From assembly GCA_963920525.1 (NCBI GenBank), contig OY986440.1:1302001-1366000 (forward strand): a DNA stretch of 64,000 bases. The letters are read 5' to 3'. Made by a program: the position numbers and the translations under genes. Origin of the DNA: Dichetophora obliterata (Eukaryota; Arthropoda; Insecta; Diptera; Sciomyzidae). Shown one piece after another: positions 37,801-52,910 of this stretch (its first letter is position 1; each line of letters opens with the position of its first letter). The notes beneath the pieces were generated by a model. The model saw only the letters and a program-made list of their open reading frames with translations. It searched no databases and was not told the origin of the DNA.

Positions 37801-40800
37801 TTGAAACCAGTTTCAATGCCTTCCTACACTCATTACCAATTCCTAGAGAACCCTATGATTTTGAAATTTTATAATTTTGAAATTCTGACGACGGATTCGG
37901 ATTCAGTGACCCATATTTTGTGTATGATTTTTTTTTTGCCTTCCCCGAATTCTCAAAACTACAGAAAAAGAAGGTGGCAACCCTATCCACCATCTTGAAT
38001 TTTAAAATTCTGACTTCAGATTCGAAATCAGCGACCCCTAAACACTAATAAATGACGTTTAAAATTCTTAAAAAGACATATTATTAGGTGGCAACCCTAT
38101 TATTTCGAATCTTTATAATTTTGAAATTCTGACGACGGATTCGGATTCAGTGACCCATATTTTGTGTATGATTTTTTTTTGCCTTCCCCGAATTCTCAAA
38201 ACTACAGAAAAAGAAGGTGGCAACCCTATCCACCATCTTGAATTTTAAAATTCTGACTTCAGATTCGAAATCAGCGACCCCTAAACACTAATAAATGACT
38301 ACAAACTACAAAAAATAAAGGTGGCAACCCTATCCACCATCTTGAATTTTAAAATTCTGACCTTAGATTCGAAATCAGCGATAAAATTAATTTTGACCTT
38401 GAAAAAACACCCCAGATTAAACCGGATATTTTTTCCATAGCGACTCTTACAAAAGCCACATGGCGGCCATCATTAAAAAATTGTCAACTCTGCGCCTCTC
38501 CTAAGCGGCCATTATACTTTTGTGGAAGGAGGAGGAGCCACAAAAACAGCCAGTGTTGTGCAAAAGTTTATGAGAAGTATAAGTGTTGTGTAAATTTGAA
38601 ACCAGTTTCAATGCCTTCCTACACTCATTACCAATTCCTAGAGAACCCTATGATTTTGAAATTTTATAATTTTGAAATTCTGACGACGGATTCGGATTCA
38701 GTGACCCATATTTTGCGTATAATTTTTTTTTTGCCTTCCCCGAATTCTCAAAACTACAGAAAAAGAAGGTGGCAACCCTATCCACCATCTTGAATTTTAA
38801 AATTCTGACTTCAGATTCGAAATCAGCGACCCCTAAACACTAATAAATGACGTTTAAAATTCTTAAAAAGACATATTATTAGGTGGCAACCCTATTATTT
38901 CGAATCTTTATAATTTTGAAATTCTGACGACGGATTCGGATTCAGTGACCCATATTTTGTGTATGATTTTTTTTTGCCTTCCCCGAATTCTCAAAACTAC
39001 AGAAAAAGAAGGTGGCAACCCTATCCACCATCTTGAATTTTAAAATTCTGACTTCAGATTCGAAATCAGCGACCCCTAAACACTAATAAATGACTACAAA
39101 CTACAAAAAATAAAGGTGGCAACCCTATCCACCATCTTGAATTTTAAAATTCTGACCTTAGATTCGAAATCAGCGATAAAATTAATTTTGACCTTGAAAA
39201 AACACCCCAGATTAAACCGGATATTTTTTCCATAGCGACTCTTACAAAAGCCACATGGCGGCCATCATTAAAAAATTGTCAACTCTGCGCCTCTCCTAAG
39301 CGGCCATTATACTTTTGTGGAAGGAGGAGGAGCCACAAAAACAGCCAGTGTTGTGCAAAAGTTTATGAGAAGTATAAGTGTTGTGTAAATTTGAAACCAG
39401 TTTCAATGCCTTCCTACACTCATTACCAATTCCTAGAGAACCCTATGATTTTGAAATTTTATAATTTTGAAATTCTGACGACGGATTCGGATTCAGTGAC
39501 CCATATTTTGCGTATGATTTTTTTTTTGCCTTCCCCGAATTCTCAAAACTACAGAAAAAGAAGGTGGCAACCCTATCCACCATCTTGAATTTTAAAATTC
39601 TGACTTCAGATTCGAAATCAGCGACCCCTAAACACTAATAAATGACGTTTAAAATTCTTAAAAAGACATATTATTAGGTGGCAACCCTATTATTTCGAAT
39701 CTTTATAATTTTGAAATTCTGACGACGGATTCGGATTCAGTGACCCATATTTTGTGTATGATTTTTTTTTGCCTTCCCCGAATTCTCAAAACTACAGAAA
39801 AAGAAGGTGGCAACCCTATCCACCATCTTGAATTTTAAAATTCTGACTTCAGATTCGAAATCAGCGACCCCTAAACACTAATAAATGACTACAAACTACA
39901 AAAAATAAAGGTGGCAACCCTATCCACCATCTTGAATTTTAAAATTCTGACCTTAGATTCGAAATCAGCGATAAAATTAATTTTGACCTTGAAAAAACAC
40001 CCCAGATTAAACCGGATATTTTTTCCATAGCGACTCTCACAAAAGCCACATGGCGGCCATCATTAAAAAATTGTCAACTCTGCGCCTCTCCTAAGCGGCC
40101 ATTATACTTTTGTGGAAGGAGGAGGAGCCACAAAAACAGCCAGTGTTGTGCAAAAGTTTATGAGAAGTATAAGTGTTGTGTAAATTTGAAACCAGTTTCA
40201 ATGCCTTCCTACACTCATTACCAATTCCTAGAGAACCCTATGATTTTGAAATTTTATAATTTTGAAATTCTGACGACGGATTCGGATTCAGTGACCCATA
40301 TTTTGTGTATGATTTTTTTTTTGCCTTCCCCGAATTCTCAAAACTACAGAAAAAGAAGGTGGCAACCCTATCCACCATCTTGAATTTTAAAATTCTGACT
40401 TCAGATTCGAAATCAGCGACCCCTAAACACTAATAAATGACGTTTAAAATTCTTAAAAAGACATATTATTAGGTGGCAACCCTATTATTTCGAATCTTTA
40501 TAATTTTGAAATTCTGACGACGGATTCGGATTCAGTGACCCATATTTTGTGTATGATTTTTTTTTGCCTTCCCCGAATTCTCAAAACTACAGAAAAAGAA
40601 GGTGGCAACCCTATCCACCATCTTGAATTTTAAAATTCTGACTTCAGATTCGAAATCAGCGACCCCTAAACACTAATAAATGACTACAAACTACAAAAAA
40701 TAAAGGTGGCAACCCTATCCACCATCTTGAATTTTAAAATTCTGACCTTAGATTCGAAATCAGCGATAAAATTAATTTTGACCTTGAAAAAACACCCCAG

Positions 40801-41775
40801 ATTAAACCGGATATTTTTTCCATAGCGACTCTTACAAAAGCCACATGGCGGCCATCATTAAAAAATTGTCAACTCTGCGCCTCTCCTAAGCGGCCATTAT
40901 ACTTTTGTGGAAGGAGGAGGAGCCACAAAAACAGCCAGTGTTGTGCAAAAGTTTATGAGAAGTATAAGTGTTGTGTAAATTTGAAACCAGTTTCAATGCC
41001 TTCCTACACTCATTACCAATTCCTAGAGAACCCTATGATTTTGAAATTTTATAATTTTGAAATTCTGACGACGGATTCGGATTCAGTGACCCATATTTTG
41101 CGTATGATTTTTTTTTTGCCTTCCCCGAATTCTCAAAACTACAGAAAAAGAAGGTGGCAACCCTATCCACCATCTTGAATTTTAAAATTCTGACTTCAGA
41201 TTCGAAATCAGCGACCCCTAAACACTAATAAATGACGTTTAAAATTCTTAAAAAGACATATTATTAGGTGGCAACCCTATTATTTCGAATCTTTATAATT
41301 TTGAAATTCTGACGACGGATTCGGATTCAGTGACCCATATTTTGTGTATGATTTTTTTTTGCCTTCCCCGAATTCTCAAAACTACAGAAAAAGAAGGTGG
41401 CAACCCTATCCACCATCTTGAATTTTAAAATTCTGACTTCAGATTCCAAATCAGCGACCCCTAAACACTAATAAATGACTACAAACTACAAAAAATAAAG
41501 GTGGCAACCCTATCCACCATCTTGAATTTTAAAATTCTGACCTTAGATTCGAAATCAGCGATAAAATTAATTTTGACCTTGAAAAAACACCCCAGATTAA
41601 ACCGGATATTTTTTCCATAGCGACTCTCACAATAGCCACATGGCGGCCATCATTAAAAAATTGTCAACTCTGCGCCTCTCCTAAGCGGCCATTATACTTT
41701 TGTGGAAGGAGGAGGAGCCACAAAAACAGCCAGTGTTGTGCAAAAGTTTATGAGAAGTATAAGTGTTGTGTAAAT
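37801..41775 (+). repeat. Run of five M units, duplicate of 17433-21407
   Basis: Anchors at 37801, 38596, 39391, 40186 and 40981, offset 20368 from the earlier run. The CTCTC/CTCTT pattern of the bodies and GCGTATAATT in the second unit are retained. The unit at 40981 has GCGTATG where its partner at 20613 has GTGTATG, one of the few differences between the blocks. Confidence 0.92.
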
Positions 41776-44700
41776 TTGAAACCAGTTTCAATGCCTTCCT
41801 ACACTCATTACCAATTCCTAGAGAACCCTATGATTTTGAAATTTTATAATTTTGAAATTCTGACGACGGATTCGGATTCAGTGACCCATATTTTGCGTAT
41901 GATTTTTTTTTTGCCTTCCCCGAATTCTCAAAACTACAGAAAAAGAAGGTGGCAACCCTATCCACCATCTTGAATTTTAAAATTCTGACTTCAGATTCGA
42001 AATCAGCGACCCCTAAACACTAATAAATGACTACAAACTACAAAAAATAAAGGTGGCAACCCTATCCACCATCTTGAATTTTAAAATTCTGACCTTAGAT
42101 TCGAAATCAGCGATAAAATTAATTTTGACCTTGAAAAAACACCCCAGATTAAACCGGATATTTTTTCCATAGCGACTCTCACAAAAGCCACATGGCGGCC
42201 ATCATTAAAAAATTGTCAACTCTGCGCCTCTCCTAAGCGGCCATTATACTTTTGTGGAAGGAGGAGGAGCCACAAGAACAGCCAGTGTTGTGCAAAAGTT
42301 TATGAGAAGTATAAGTGTTGTGTAAATTTGAAACCAGTTTCAATGCCTTCCTACACTCATTACCAATTCCTAGAGAACCCTATGATTTTGAAATTTTATA
42401 ATTTTGAAATTCTGACGACGGATTCGGATTCAGTGACCCATATTTTGTGTATGATTTTTTTTTTGCCTTCCCCGAATTCTCAAAACTACAGAAAAAGAAG
42501 GTGGCAACCCTATCCACCATCTTGAATTTTAAAATTCTGACTTCAGATTCGAAATCAGCGACCCCTAAACACTAATAAATGACGTTTAAAATTCTTAAAA
42601 AGACATATTATTAGGTGGCAACCCTATTATTTCGAATCTTTATAATTTTGAAATTCTGACGACGGATTCGGATTCAGTGACCCATATTTTGTGTATGATT
42701 TTTTTTTGCCTTCCCCGAATTCTCAAAACTACAGAAAAAGAAGGTGGCAACCCTATCCACCATCTTGAATTTTAAAATTCTGACTTCAGATTCGAAATCA
42801 GCGACCCCTAAACACTAATAAATGACTACAAACTACAAAAAATAAAGGTGGCAACCCTATCCACCATCTTGAATTTTAAAATTCTGACCTTAGATTCGAA
42901 ATCAGCGATAAAATTAATTTTGACCTTGAAAAAACACCCCAGATTAAACCGGATATTTTTTCCATAGCGACTCTCACAAAAGCCACATGGCGGCCATCAT
43001 TAAAAAATTGTCAACTCTGCGCCTCTCCTAAGCGGCCATTATACTTTTGTGGAAGGAGGAGGAGCCACAAAAACAGCCAGTGTTGTGCAAAAGTTTATGA
43101 GAAGTATAAGTGTTGTGTAAATTTGAAACCAGTTTCAATGCCTTCCTACACTCATTACCAATTCCTAGAGAACCCTATGATTTTGAAATTTTATAATTTT
43201 GAAATTCTGACGACGGATTCGGATTCAGTGACCCATATTTAGTGTATGATTTTTTTTTTGCCTTCCCCGAATTCTCAAAACTACAGAAAAAGAAGGTGGC
43301 AACCCTATCCACCATCTTGAATTTTAAAATTCTGACTTCAGATTCGAAATCAGCGACCCCTAAACACTAATAAATGACGTTTAAAATTCTTAAAAAGACA
43401 TATTATTAGGTGGCAACCCTATTATTTCGAATCTTTATAATTTTGAAATTCTGACGACGGATTCGGATTCAGTGACCCATATTTTGTGCATGATTTTTTT
43501 TTGCCTTCCCCGAATTCTCAAAACTACTGAAAAAGAAGGTGGCAACCCTATCCACCATCTTGAATTTTAAAATTCTGACTTCAGATTCGAAATCAGCGAC
43601 CCCTAAACACTAATAAATGACTACAAACTACAAAAAATAAAGGTGGCAACCCTATCCACCATCTTGAATTTTAAAATTCTGACCTTAGATTCGAAATCAG
43701 CGATAAAATTAATTTTGACCTTGAAAAAACACCCCAGATTAAACCGGATATTTTTTCCATAGCGACTCTCACAAAAGCCACATGGCGGCCATCATTAAAA
43801 AATTGTCAACTCTGCGCCTCTCCTAAGCGGCCATTATACTTTTGTGGAAGGGAGGAGGAGCCACAAAAACAGCCAGTGTTGTGCAAAAGTTTATGAGAAG
43901 TATAAGTGTTGTGTAAATTTGAAACCAGTTTCAATGCCTTCCTACACTCATTACCAATTCCTAGAGAACCCTATGATTTTGAAATTTTATAATTTTGAAA
44001 TTCTGACGACGGATTCGGATTCAGTGACCCATATTTTGCGTATGATTTTTTTTTTGCCTTCCCCGAATTCTCAAAACTACAGAAAAAGAAGGTGGCAACC
44101 CTATCCACCATCTTGAATTTTAAAATCCTGACTTCAGATTCGAAATCAGCGACCCCTAAACACTAATAAATGACTACAAACTACAAAAAATAAAGGTGGC
44201 AACCCTATCCACCATCTTGAATTTTAAAATTCTGACCTTAGATTCGAAATCAGCGATAAAATTAATTTTGACCTTGAAAAAACACCCCAGATTAAACCGG
44301 ATATTTTTTCCATAGCGACTCTCACAAAAGCCACATGGCGGCCATCATTAAAAAATTGTCAACTCTGCGCCTCTCCTAAGCGGCCATTATACTTTTGTGG
44401 AAGGAGGAGGAGCCACAAAAACAGCCAGTGTTGTGCAAAAGTTTATGAGAAGTATAAGTGTTGTGTAAATTTGAAACCAGTTTCAATGCCTTCCTACACT
44501 CATTACCAATTCCTAGAGAACCCTATGATTTTGAAATTTTATAATTTTGAAATTCTGACGACGGATTCGGATTCAGTGACCCATATTTTGTATATGATTT
44601 TTTTTTGCCTTCCCCGAATTCTCAAAACTACAGAAAAAGAAGGTGGCAACCCTATCCACCATCTTGAATTTTAAAATTCTGACTTCAGATTCGAAATCAG

Positions 44701-47342
44701 CGACCCCTAAACACTAATAAATGACGTTTAAAATTCTTAAAAAGACATATTATTAGGTGGCAACCCTATTATTTCGAATCTTTATAATTTTGAAATTCTG
44801 ACGACGGATTCGGATTCAGTGACCCATATTTTGTGTATGATTTTTTTTTGCCTTCCCCGAATTCTCAAAACTACAGAAAAAGAAGGTGGCAACCCTATCC
44901 ACCATCTTGAATTTTAAAATTCTGACTTCAGATTCGAAATCAGCGACCCCTAAACACTAATAAATGACGTTTAAAATTCTTAAAAAGACATATTATTAGG
45001 TGGCAACCCTATTATTTCGAATCTTTATAATTTTGAAATTCTGACGACGGATTCGGATTCAGTGACCCATATTTTGTGTATGATTTTTTTTTTGCCTTCC
45101 CCGAATTCTCAAAACTACAGAAAAAGAAGGTGGCAACCCTATTCACCATCTTGAATTTTAAAATTCTGACTTCAGATTCGAAATCAGCGACCCCTAAACA
45201 CTAATAAATGACTACAAACTACAAAAAATAAAGGTGGCAACCCTATCCACCATCTTGAATTTTAAAATTCTGACCTTAGATTCGAAATCAGCGATAAAAT
45301 TAATTTTGACCTTGAAAAAACACCCCAGATTAAACCGGATATTTTTTCCATAGCGACTCTCACAAAAGCCACATGGCGGCCATCATTAAAAAATTGTCAA
45401 CTCTGCGCCTCTCCTAAGCGGCCATTATACTTTTGTGGAAGGAGGAGGAGCCACAAAAACAGCCAGTGTTGTGCAAAAGTTTATGAGAAGTATAAGTGTT
45501 GTGTAAATTTGAAACCAGTTTCAATGCCTTCCTACACTCATTACCAATTCCTAGAGAACCCTATGATTTTGAAATTTTATAATTTTGAAATTCTGACGAC
45601 GGATTCGGATTCAGTGACCCATATTTTGCGTATGATTTTTTTTTTGCCTTCCCCGAATTCTCAAAACTACAGAAAAAGAAGGTGGCAACCCTATCCACCA
45701 TCTTGAATTTTAAAATTCTGACTTCAGATTCTAAATCAGCGACCCCTAAACACTAATAAATGACGTTTAAAATTCTTAAAAAGACATATTATTAGGTGGC
45801 AACCCTATTATTTCGAATCTTTATAATTTTGAAATTCTGACGACGGATTCGGATTCAGTGACCCATATTTTGTGTATGATTTTTTTTTGCCTTCCCCGAA
45901 TTCTCAAAACTACAGAAAAAGAAGGTGGCAACCCTATCCACCATCTTGAATTTTAAAATTCTGACTTCAGATTCGAAATCAGCGACCCCTAAACACTAAT
46001 AAATGACGTTTAAAATTCTTAAAAAGACATATTATTAGGTGGCAGCCCTATTATTTCGAATCTTTATAATTTTGAAATTCTGACGACGGATTCGGATTCA
46101 GTGACCCATATTTTGTGTATGATTTTTTTTTTGCCTTCCCCGAATTCTCAAAACTACAGAAAAAGAAGGTGGCAACCCTATCCACCATCTTGAATTTTAA
46201 AATTCTGACTTCAGATTCGAAATCAGCGACCCCTAAACACTAATAAATGACTACAAACTACAAAAAATAAAGGTGGCAACCCTATCCACCATCTTGAATT
46301 TTAAAATTCTGACCTTAGATTCGAAATCAGCGATAAAATTAATTTTGACCTTGAAAAAACACCCCAGATTAAACCGGATATTTTTTCCATAGCGACTCTC
46401 ACAAAAGCCACATGGCGGCCATCATTAAAAAATTGTCAACTCTGCGCCTCTCCTAAGCGGCCATTATACTTTTGTGGAAGGAGGAGGAGCCACAAAAACA
46501 GCCAGTGTTGTGCAAAAGTTTATGAGAAGTATAAGTGTTGTGTAAATTTGAAACCAGTTTCAATGCCTTCCTACACTCATTACCAATTCCTAGAGAACCC
46601 TATGATTTTGAAATTTTATAATTTTGAAATTCTGACGACGGATTCGGATTCAGTGACCCATATTTTGTGTATGATTTTTTTTTTGCCTTCCCCGAATTCT
46701 CAAAACTACAGAAAAAGAAGGTGGCAACCCTATCCACCATCTTGAATTTTAAAATTCTGACTTCAGATTCGAAATCAGCGACCCCTAAACACTAATAAAT
46801 GACGTTTAAAATTCTTAAAAAGACATATTATTAGGTGGCAACTCTATTATTTCGAATCTTTATAATTTTGAAATTCTGACGACGGATTCGGATTCAGTGA
46901 CCCATATTTTGTGTATGATTTTTTTTTGCCTTCCCCGAATTCTCAAAACTACAGAAAAAGAAGGTGGCAACCCTATCCACCATCTTGAATTTTAAAATTC
47001 TGACTTCAGATTCGAAATCAGCGACCCCTAAACACTAATAAATGACTACAAACTACAAAAAATAAAGGTGGCAACCCTATCCACCATCTTGAATTTTAAA
47101 ATTCTGACCTTAGATTCGAAATCAGCGATAAAATTAATTTTGACCTTGAAAAAACACCCCAGATTAAACCGGATATTTTTTCCATAGCGACTCTCACAAT
47201 AGCCACATGGCGGCCATCATTAAAAAATTGTCAACTCTGCGCCTCTCCTAAGCGGCCATTATACTTTTGTGGAAGGAGGAGGAGCCACAAAAACAGCCAG
47301 TGTTGTGCAAAAGTTTATGAGAAGTATAAGTGTTGTGTAAAT
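41776..47342 (+). repeat. Heptamer A, second block copy
   Basis: Anchors at 41776, 42328, 43123, 43919, 44471, 45509 and 46548, all at +20368 from heptamer A. It retains ATTTAGTG at 43241 and GGCAGCCC near 46041, which distinguish A from B. The inserted G in the hairpin loop is near 43.85 kb. A private AAAATCCTGAC change at 44127 breaks the 14-bp palindrome. Confidence 0.93.
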
Positions 47343-50300
47343 TTGAAACCAGTTTCAATGCCTTCCTACACTCATTACCAATTCCTAGAGAACCCTATGA
47401 TTTTGAAATTTTATAATTTTGAAATTCTGACGACGGATTCGGATTCAGTGACCCATATTTTGCGTATGATTTTTTTTTTGCCTTCCCCGAATTCTCAAAA
47501 CTACAGAAAAAGAAGGTGGCAACCCTATCCACCATCTTGAATTTTAAAATTCTGACTTCAGATTCGAAATCAGCGACCCCTAAACACTAATAAATGACTA
47601 CAAACTACAAAAAATAAAGGTGGCAACCCTATCCACCATCTTGAATTTTAAAATTCTGACCTTAGATTCGAAATCAGCGATAAAATTAATTTTGACCTTG
47701 AAAAAACACCCCAGATTAAACCGGATATTTTTTCCATAGCGACTCTCACAAAAGCCACATGGCGGCCATCATTAAAAAATTGTCAACTCTGCGCCTCTCC
47801 TAAGCGGCCATTATACTTTTGTGGAAGGAGGAGGAGCCACAAGAACAGCCAGTGTTGTGCAAAAGTTTATGAGAAGTATAAGTGTTGTGTAAATTTGAAA
47901 CCAGTTTCAATGCCTTCCTACACTCATTACCAATTCCTAGAGAACCCTATGATTTTGAAATTTTATAATTTTGAAATTCTGACGACGGATTCGGATTCAG
48001 TGACCCATATTTTGTGTATGATTTTTTTTTTTGCCTTCCCCGAATTCTCAAAACTACAGAAAAAGAAGGTGGCAACCCTATCCACCATCTTGAATTTTAA
48101 AATTCTGACTTCAGATTCGAAATCAGCGACCCCTAAACACTAATAAATGACGTTTAAAATTCTTAAAAAGACATATTATTAGGTGGCAACCCTATTATTT
48201 CGAATCTTTATAATTTTGAAATTCTGACGACGGATTCGGATTCAGTGACCCATATTTTGTGTATGATTTTTTTTTGCCTTCCCCGAATTCTCAAAACTAC
48301 AGAAAAAGAAGGTGGCAACCCTATCCACCATCTTGAATTTTAAAATTCTGACTTCAGATTCGAAATCAGCGACCCCTAAACACTAATAAATGACTACAAA
48401 CTACAAAAAATAAAGGTGGCAACCCTATCCACCATCTTGAATTTTAAAATTCTGACCTTAGATTCGAAATCAGCGATAAAATTAATTTTGACCTTGAAAA
48501 AACACCCCAGATTAAACCGGATATTTTTTCCATAGCGACTCTCACAAAAGCCACATGGCGGCCATCATTAAAAAATTGTCAACTCTGCGCCTCTCCTAAG
48601 CGGCCATTATACTTTTGTGGAAGGAGGAGGAGCCACAAAAACAGCCAGTGTTGTGCAAAAGTTTATGAGAAGTATAAGTGTTGTGTAAATTTGAAACCAG
48701 TTTCAATGCCTTCCTACACTCATTACCAATTCCTAGAGAACCCTATGATTTTGAAATTTTATAATTTTGAAATTCTGACGACGGATTCGGATTCAGTGAC
48801 CCATATTTTGTGTATGATTTTTTTTTTGCCTTCCCCGAATTCTCAAAACTACAGAAAAAGAAGGTGGCAACCCTATCCACCATCTTGAATTTTAAAATTC
48901 TGACTTCAGATTCGAAATCAGCGACCCCTAAACACTAATAAATGACGTTTAAAATTCTTAAAAAGACATATTATTAGGTGGCAACCCTATTATTTCGAAT
49001 CTTTATAATTTTGAAATTCTGACGACGGATTCGGATTCAGTGACCCATATTTTGTGCATGATTTTTTTTTGCCTTCCCCGAATTCTCAAAACTACTGAAA
49101 AAGAAGGTGGCAACCCTATCCACCATCTTGAATTTTAAAATTCTGACTTCAGATTCGAAATCAGCGACCCCTAAACACTAATAAATGACTACAAACTACA
49201 AAAAATAAAGGTGGCAACCCTATCCACCATCTTGAATTTTAAAATTCTGACCTTAGATTCGAAATCAGCGATAAAATTAATTTTGACCTTGAAAAAACAC
49301 CCCAGATTAAACCGGATATTTTTTCCATAGCGACTCTCACAAAAGCCACATGGCGGCCATCATTAAAAAATTGTCAACTCTGCGCCTCTCCTAAGCGGCC
49401 ATTATACTTTTGTGGAAGGGAGGAGGAGCCACAAAAACAGCCAGTGTTGTGCAAAAGTTTATGAGAAGTATAAGTGTTGTGTAAATTTGAAACCAGTTTC
49501 AATGCCTTCCTACACTCATTACCAATTCCTAGAGAACCCTATGATTTTGAAATTTTATAATTTTGAAATTCTGACGACGGATTCGGATTCAGTGACCCAT
49601 ATTTTGCGTATGATTTTTTTTTTGCCTTCCCCGAATTCTCAAAACTACAGAAAAAGAAGGTGGCAACCCTATCCACCATCTTGAATTTTAAAATTCTGAC
49701 TTCAGATTCGAAATCAGCGACCCCTAAACACTAATAAATGACTACAAACTACAAAAAATAAAGGTGGCAACCCTATCCACCATCTTGAATTTTAAAATTC
49801 TGACCTTAGATTCGAAATCAGCGATAAAATTAATTTTGACCTTGAAAAAACACCCCAGATTAAACCGGATATTTTTTCCATAGCGACTCTCACAAAAGCC
49901 ACATGGCGGCCATCATTAAAAAATTGTCAACTCTGCGCCTCTCCTAAGCGGCCATTATACTTTTGTGGAAGGAGGAGGAGCCACAAAAACAGCCAGTGTT
50001 GTGCAAAAGTTTATGAGAAGTATAAGTGTTGTGTAAATTTGAAACCAGTTTCAATGCCTTCCTACACTCATTACCAATTCCTAGAGAACCCTATGATTTT
50101 GAAATTTTATAATTTTGAAATTCTGACGACGGATTCGGATTCAGTGACCCATATTTTGTATATGATTTTTTTTTGCCTTCCCCGAATTCTCAAAACTACA
50201 GAAAAAGAAGGTGGCAACCCTATCCACCATCTTGAATTTTAAAATTCTGACTTCAGATTCGAAATCAGCGACCCCTAAACACTAATAAATGACGTTTAAA

Positions 50301-52910
50301 ATTCTTAAAAAGACATATTATTAGGTGGCAACCCTATTATTTCGAATCTTTATAATTTTGAAATTCTGACGACGGATTCGGATTCAGTGACCCATATTTT
50401 GTGTATGATTTTTTTTTGCCTTCCCCGAATTCTCAAAACTACAGAAAAAGAAGGTGGCAACCCTATCCACCATCTTGAATTTTAAAATTCTGACTTCAGA
50501 TTCGAAATCAGCGACCCCTAAACACTAATAAATGACGTTTAAAATTCTTAAAAAGACATATTATTAGGTGGCAACCCTATTATTTCGAATCTTTATAATT
50601 TTGAAATTCTGACGACGGATTCGGATTCAGTGACCCATATTTTGTGTATGATTTTTTTTTTGCCTTCCCCGAATTCTCAAAACTACAGAAAAAGAAGGTG
50701 GCAACCCTATTCACCATCTTGAATTTTAAAATTCTGACTTCAGATTCGAAATCAGCGACCCCTAAACACTAATAAATGACTACAAACTACAAAAAATAAA
50801 GGTGGCAACCCTATCCACCATCTTGAATTTTAAAATTCTGACCTTAGATTCGAAATCAGCGATAAAATTAATTTTGACCTTGAAAAAACACCCCAGATTA
50901 AACCGGATATTTTTTCCATAGCGACTCTCACAAAAGCCACATGGCGGCCATCATTAAAAAATTGTCAACTCTGCGCCTCTCCTAAGCGGCCATTATACTT
51001 TTGTGGAAGGAGGAGGAGCCACAAAAACAGCCAGTGTTGTGCAAAAGTTTATGAGAAGTATAAGTGTTGTGTAAATTTGAAACCAGTTTCAATGCCTTCC
51101 TACACTCATTACCAATTCCTAGAGAACCCTATGATTTTGAAATTTTATAATTTTGAAATTCTGACGACGGATTCGGATTCAGTGACCCATATTTTGCGTA
51201 TGATTTTTTTTTTGCCTTCCCCGAATTCTCAAAACTACAGAAAAAGAAGGTGGCAACCCTATCCACCATCTTGAATTTTAAAATTCTGACTTCAGATTCT
51301 AAATCAGCGACCCCTAAACACTAATAAATGACGTTTAAAATTCTTAAAAAGACATATTATTAGGTGGCAACCCTATTATTTCGAATCTTTATAATTTTGA
51401 AATTCTGACGACGGATTCGGATTCAGTGACCCATATTTTGTGTATGATTTTTTTTTGCCTTCCCCGAATTCTCAAAACTACAGAAAAAGAAGGTGGCAAC
51501 CCTATCCACCATCTTGAATTTTAAAATTCTGACTTCAGATTCGAAATCAGCGACCCCTAAACACTAATAAATGACGTTTAAAATTCTTAAAAAGACATAT
51601 TATTAGGTGGCAACCCTATTATTTCGAATCTTTATAATTTTGAAATTCTGACGACGGATTCGGATTCAGTGACCCATATTTTGTGTATGATTTTTTTTTT
51701 GCCTTCCCCGAATTCTCAAAACTACAGAAAAAGAAGGTGGCAACCCTATCCACCATCTTGAATTTTAAAATTCTGACTTCAGATTCGAAATCAGCGACCC
51801 CTAAACACTAATAAATGACTACAAACTACAAAAAATAAAGGTGGCAACCCTATCCACCATCTTGAATTTTAAAATTCTGACCTTAGATTCGAAATCAGCG
51901 ATAAAATTAATTTTGACCTTGAAAAAACACCCCAGATTAAACCGGATATTTTTTCCATAGCGACTCTCACAAAAGCCACATGGCGGCCATCATTAAAAAA
52001 TTGTCAACTCTGCGCCTCTCCTAAGCGGCCATTATACTTTTGTGGAAGGAGGAGGAGCCACAAAAACAGCCAGTGTTGTGCAAAAGTTTATGAGAAGTAT
52101 AAGTGTTGTGTAAATTTGAAACCAGTTTCAATGCCTTCCTACACTCATTACCAATTCCTAGAGAACCCTATGATTTTGAAATTTTATAATTTTGAAATTC
52201 TGACGACGGATTCGGATTCAGTGACCCATATTTTGTGTATGATTTTTTTTTTGCCTTCCCCGAATTCTCAAAACTACAGAAAAAGAAGGTGGCAACCCTA
52301 TCCACCATCTTGAATTTTAAAATTCTGACTTCAGATTCGAAATCAGCGACCCCTAAACACTAATAAATGACGTTTAAAATTCTTAAAAAGACATATTATT
52401 AGGTGGCAACTCTATTATTTCGAATCTTTATAATTTTGAAATTCTGACGACGGATTCGGATTCAGTGACCCATATTTTGTGTATGATTTTTTTTTGCCTT
52501 CCCCGAATTCTCAAAACTACAGAAAAAGAAGGTGGCAACCCTATCCACCATCTTGAATTTTAAAATTCTGACTTCAGATTCGAAATCAGCGACCCCTAAA
52601 CACTAATAAATGACTACAAACTACAAAAAATAAAGGTGGCAACCCTATCCACCATCTTGAATTTTAAAATTCTGACCTTAGATTCGAAATCAGCGATAAA
52701 ATTAATTTTGACCTTGAAAAAACACCCCAGATTAAACCGGATATTTTTTCCATAGCGACTCTCACAAAAGCCACATGGCGGCCATCATTAAAAAATTGTC
52801 AACTCTGCGCCTCTCCTAAGCGGCCATTATACTTTTGTGGAAGGAGGAGGAGCCACAAAAACAGCCAGTGTTGTGCAAAAGTTTATGAGAAGTATAAGTG
52901 TTGTGTAAAT
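47343..52910 (+). repeat. Heptamer B, second block copy
   Basis: Anchors at 47343, 47895, 48691, 49487, 50039, 51077 and 52116. It retains the 11-T tract (unit 47895), ACAATAGCC (47.20 kb), ACAAGAAC (47.84 kb), the loop G insertion (49.42 kb) and GATTCTAAATC (51.30 kb). Relative to the first B copy, the unit at 48691 has GTGTATG for GCGTATG and the tract near 49.05 kb is one T shorter. Confidence 0.93.
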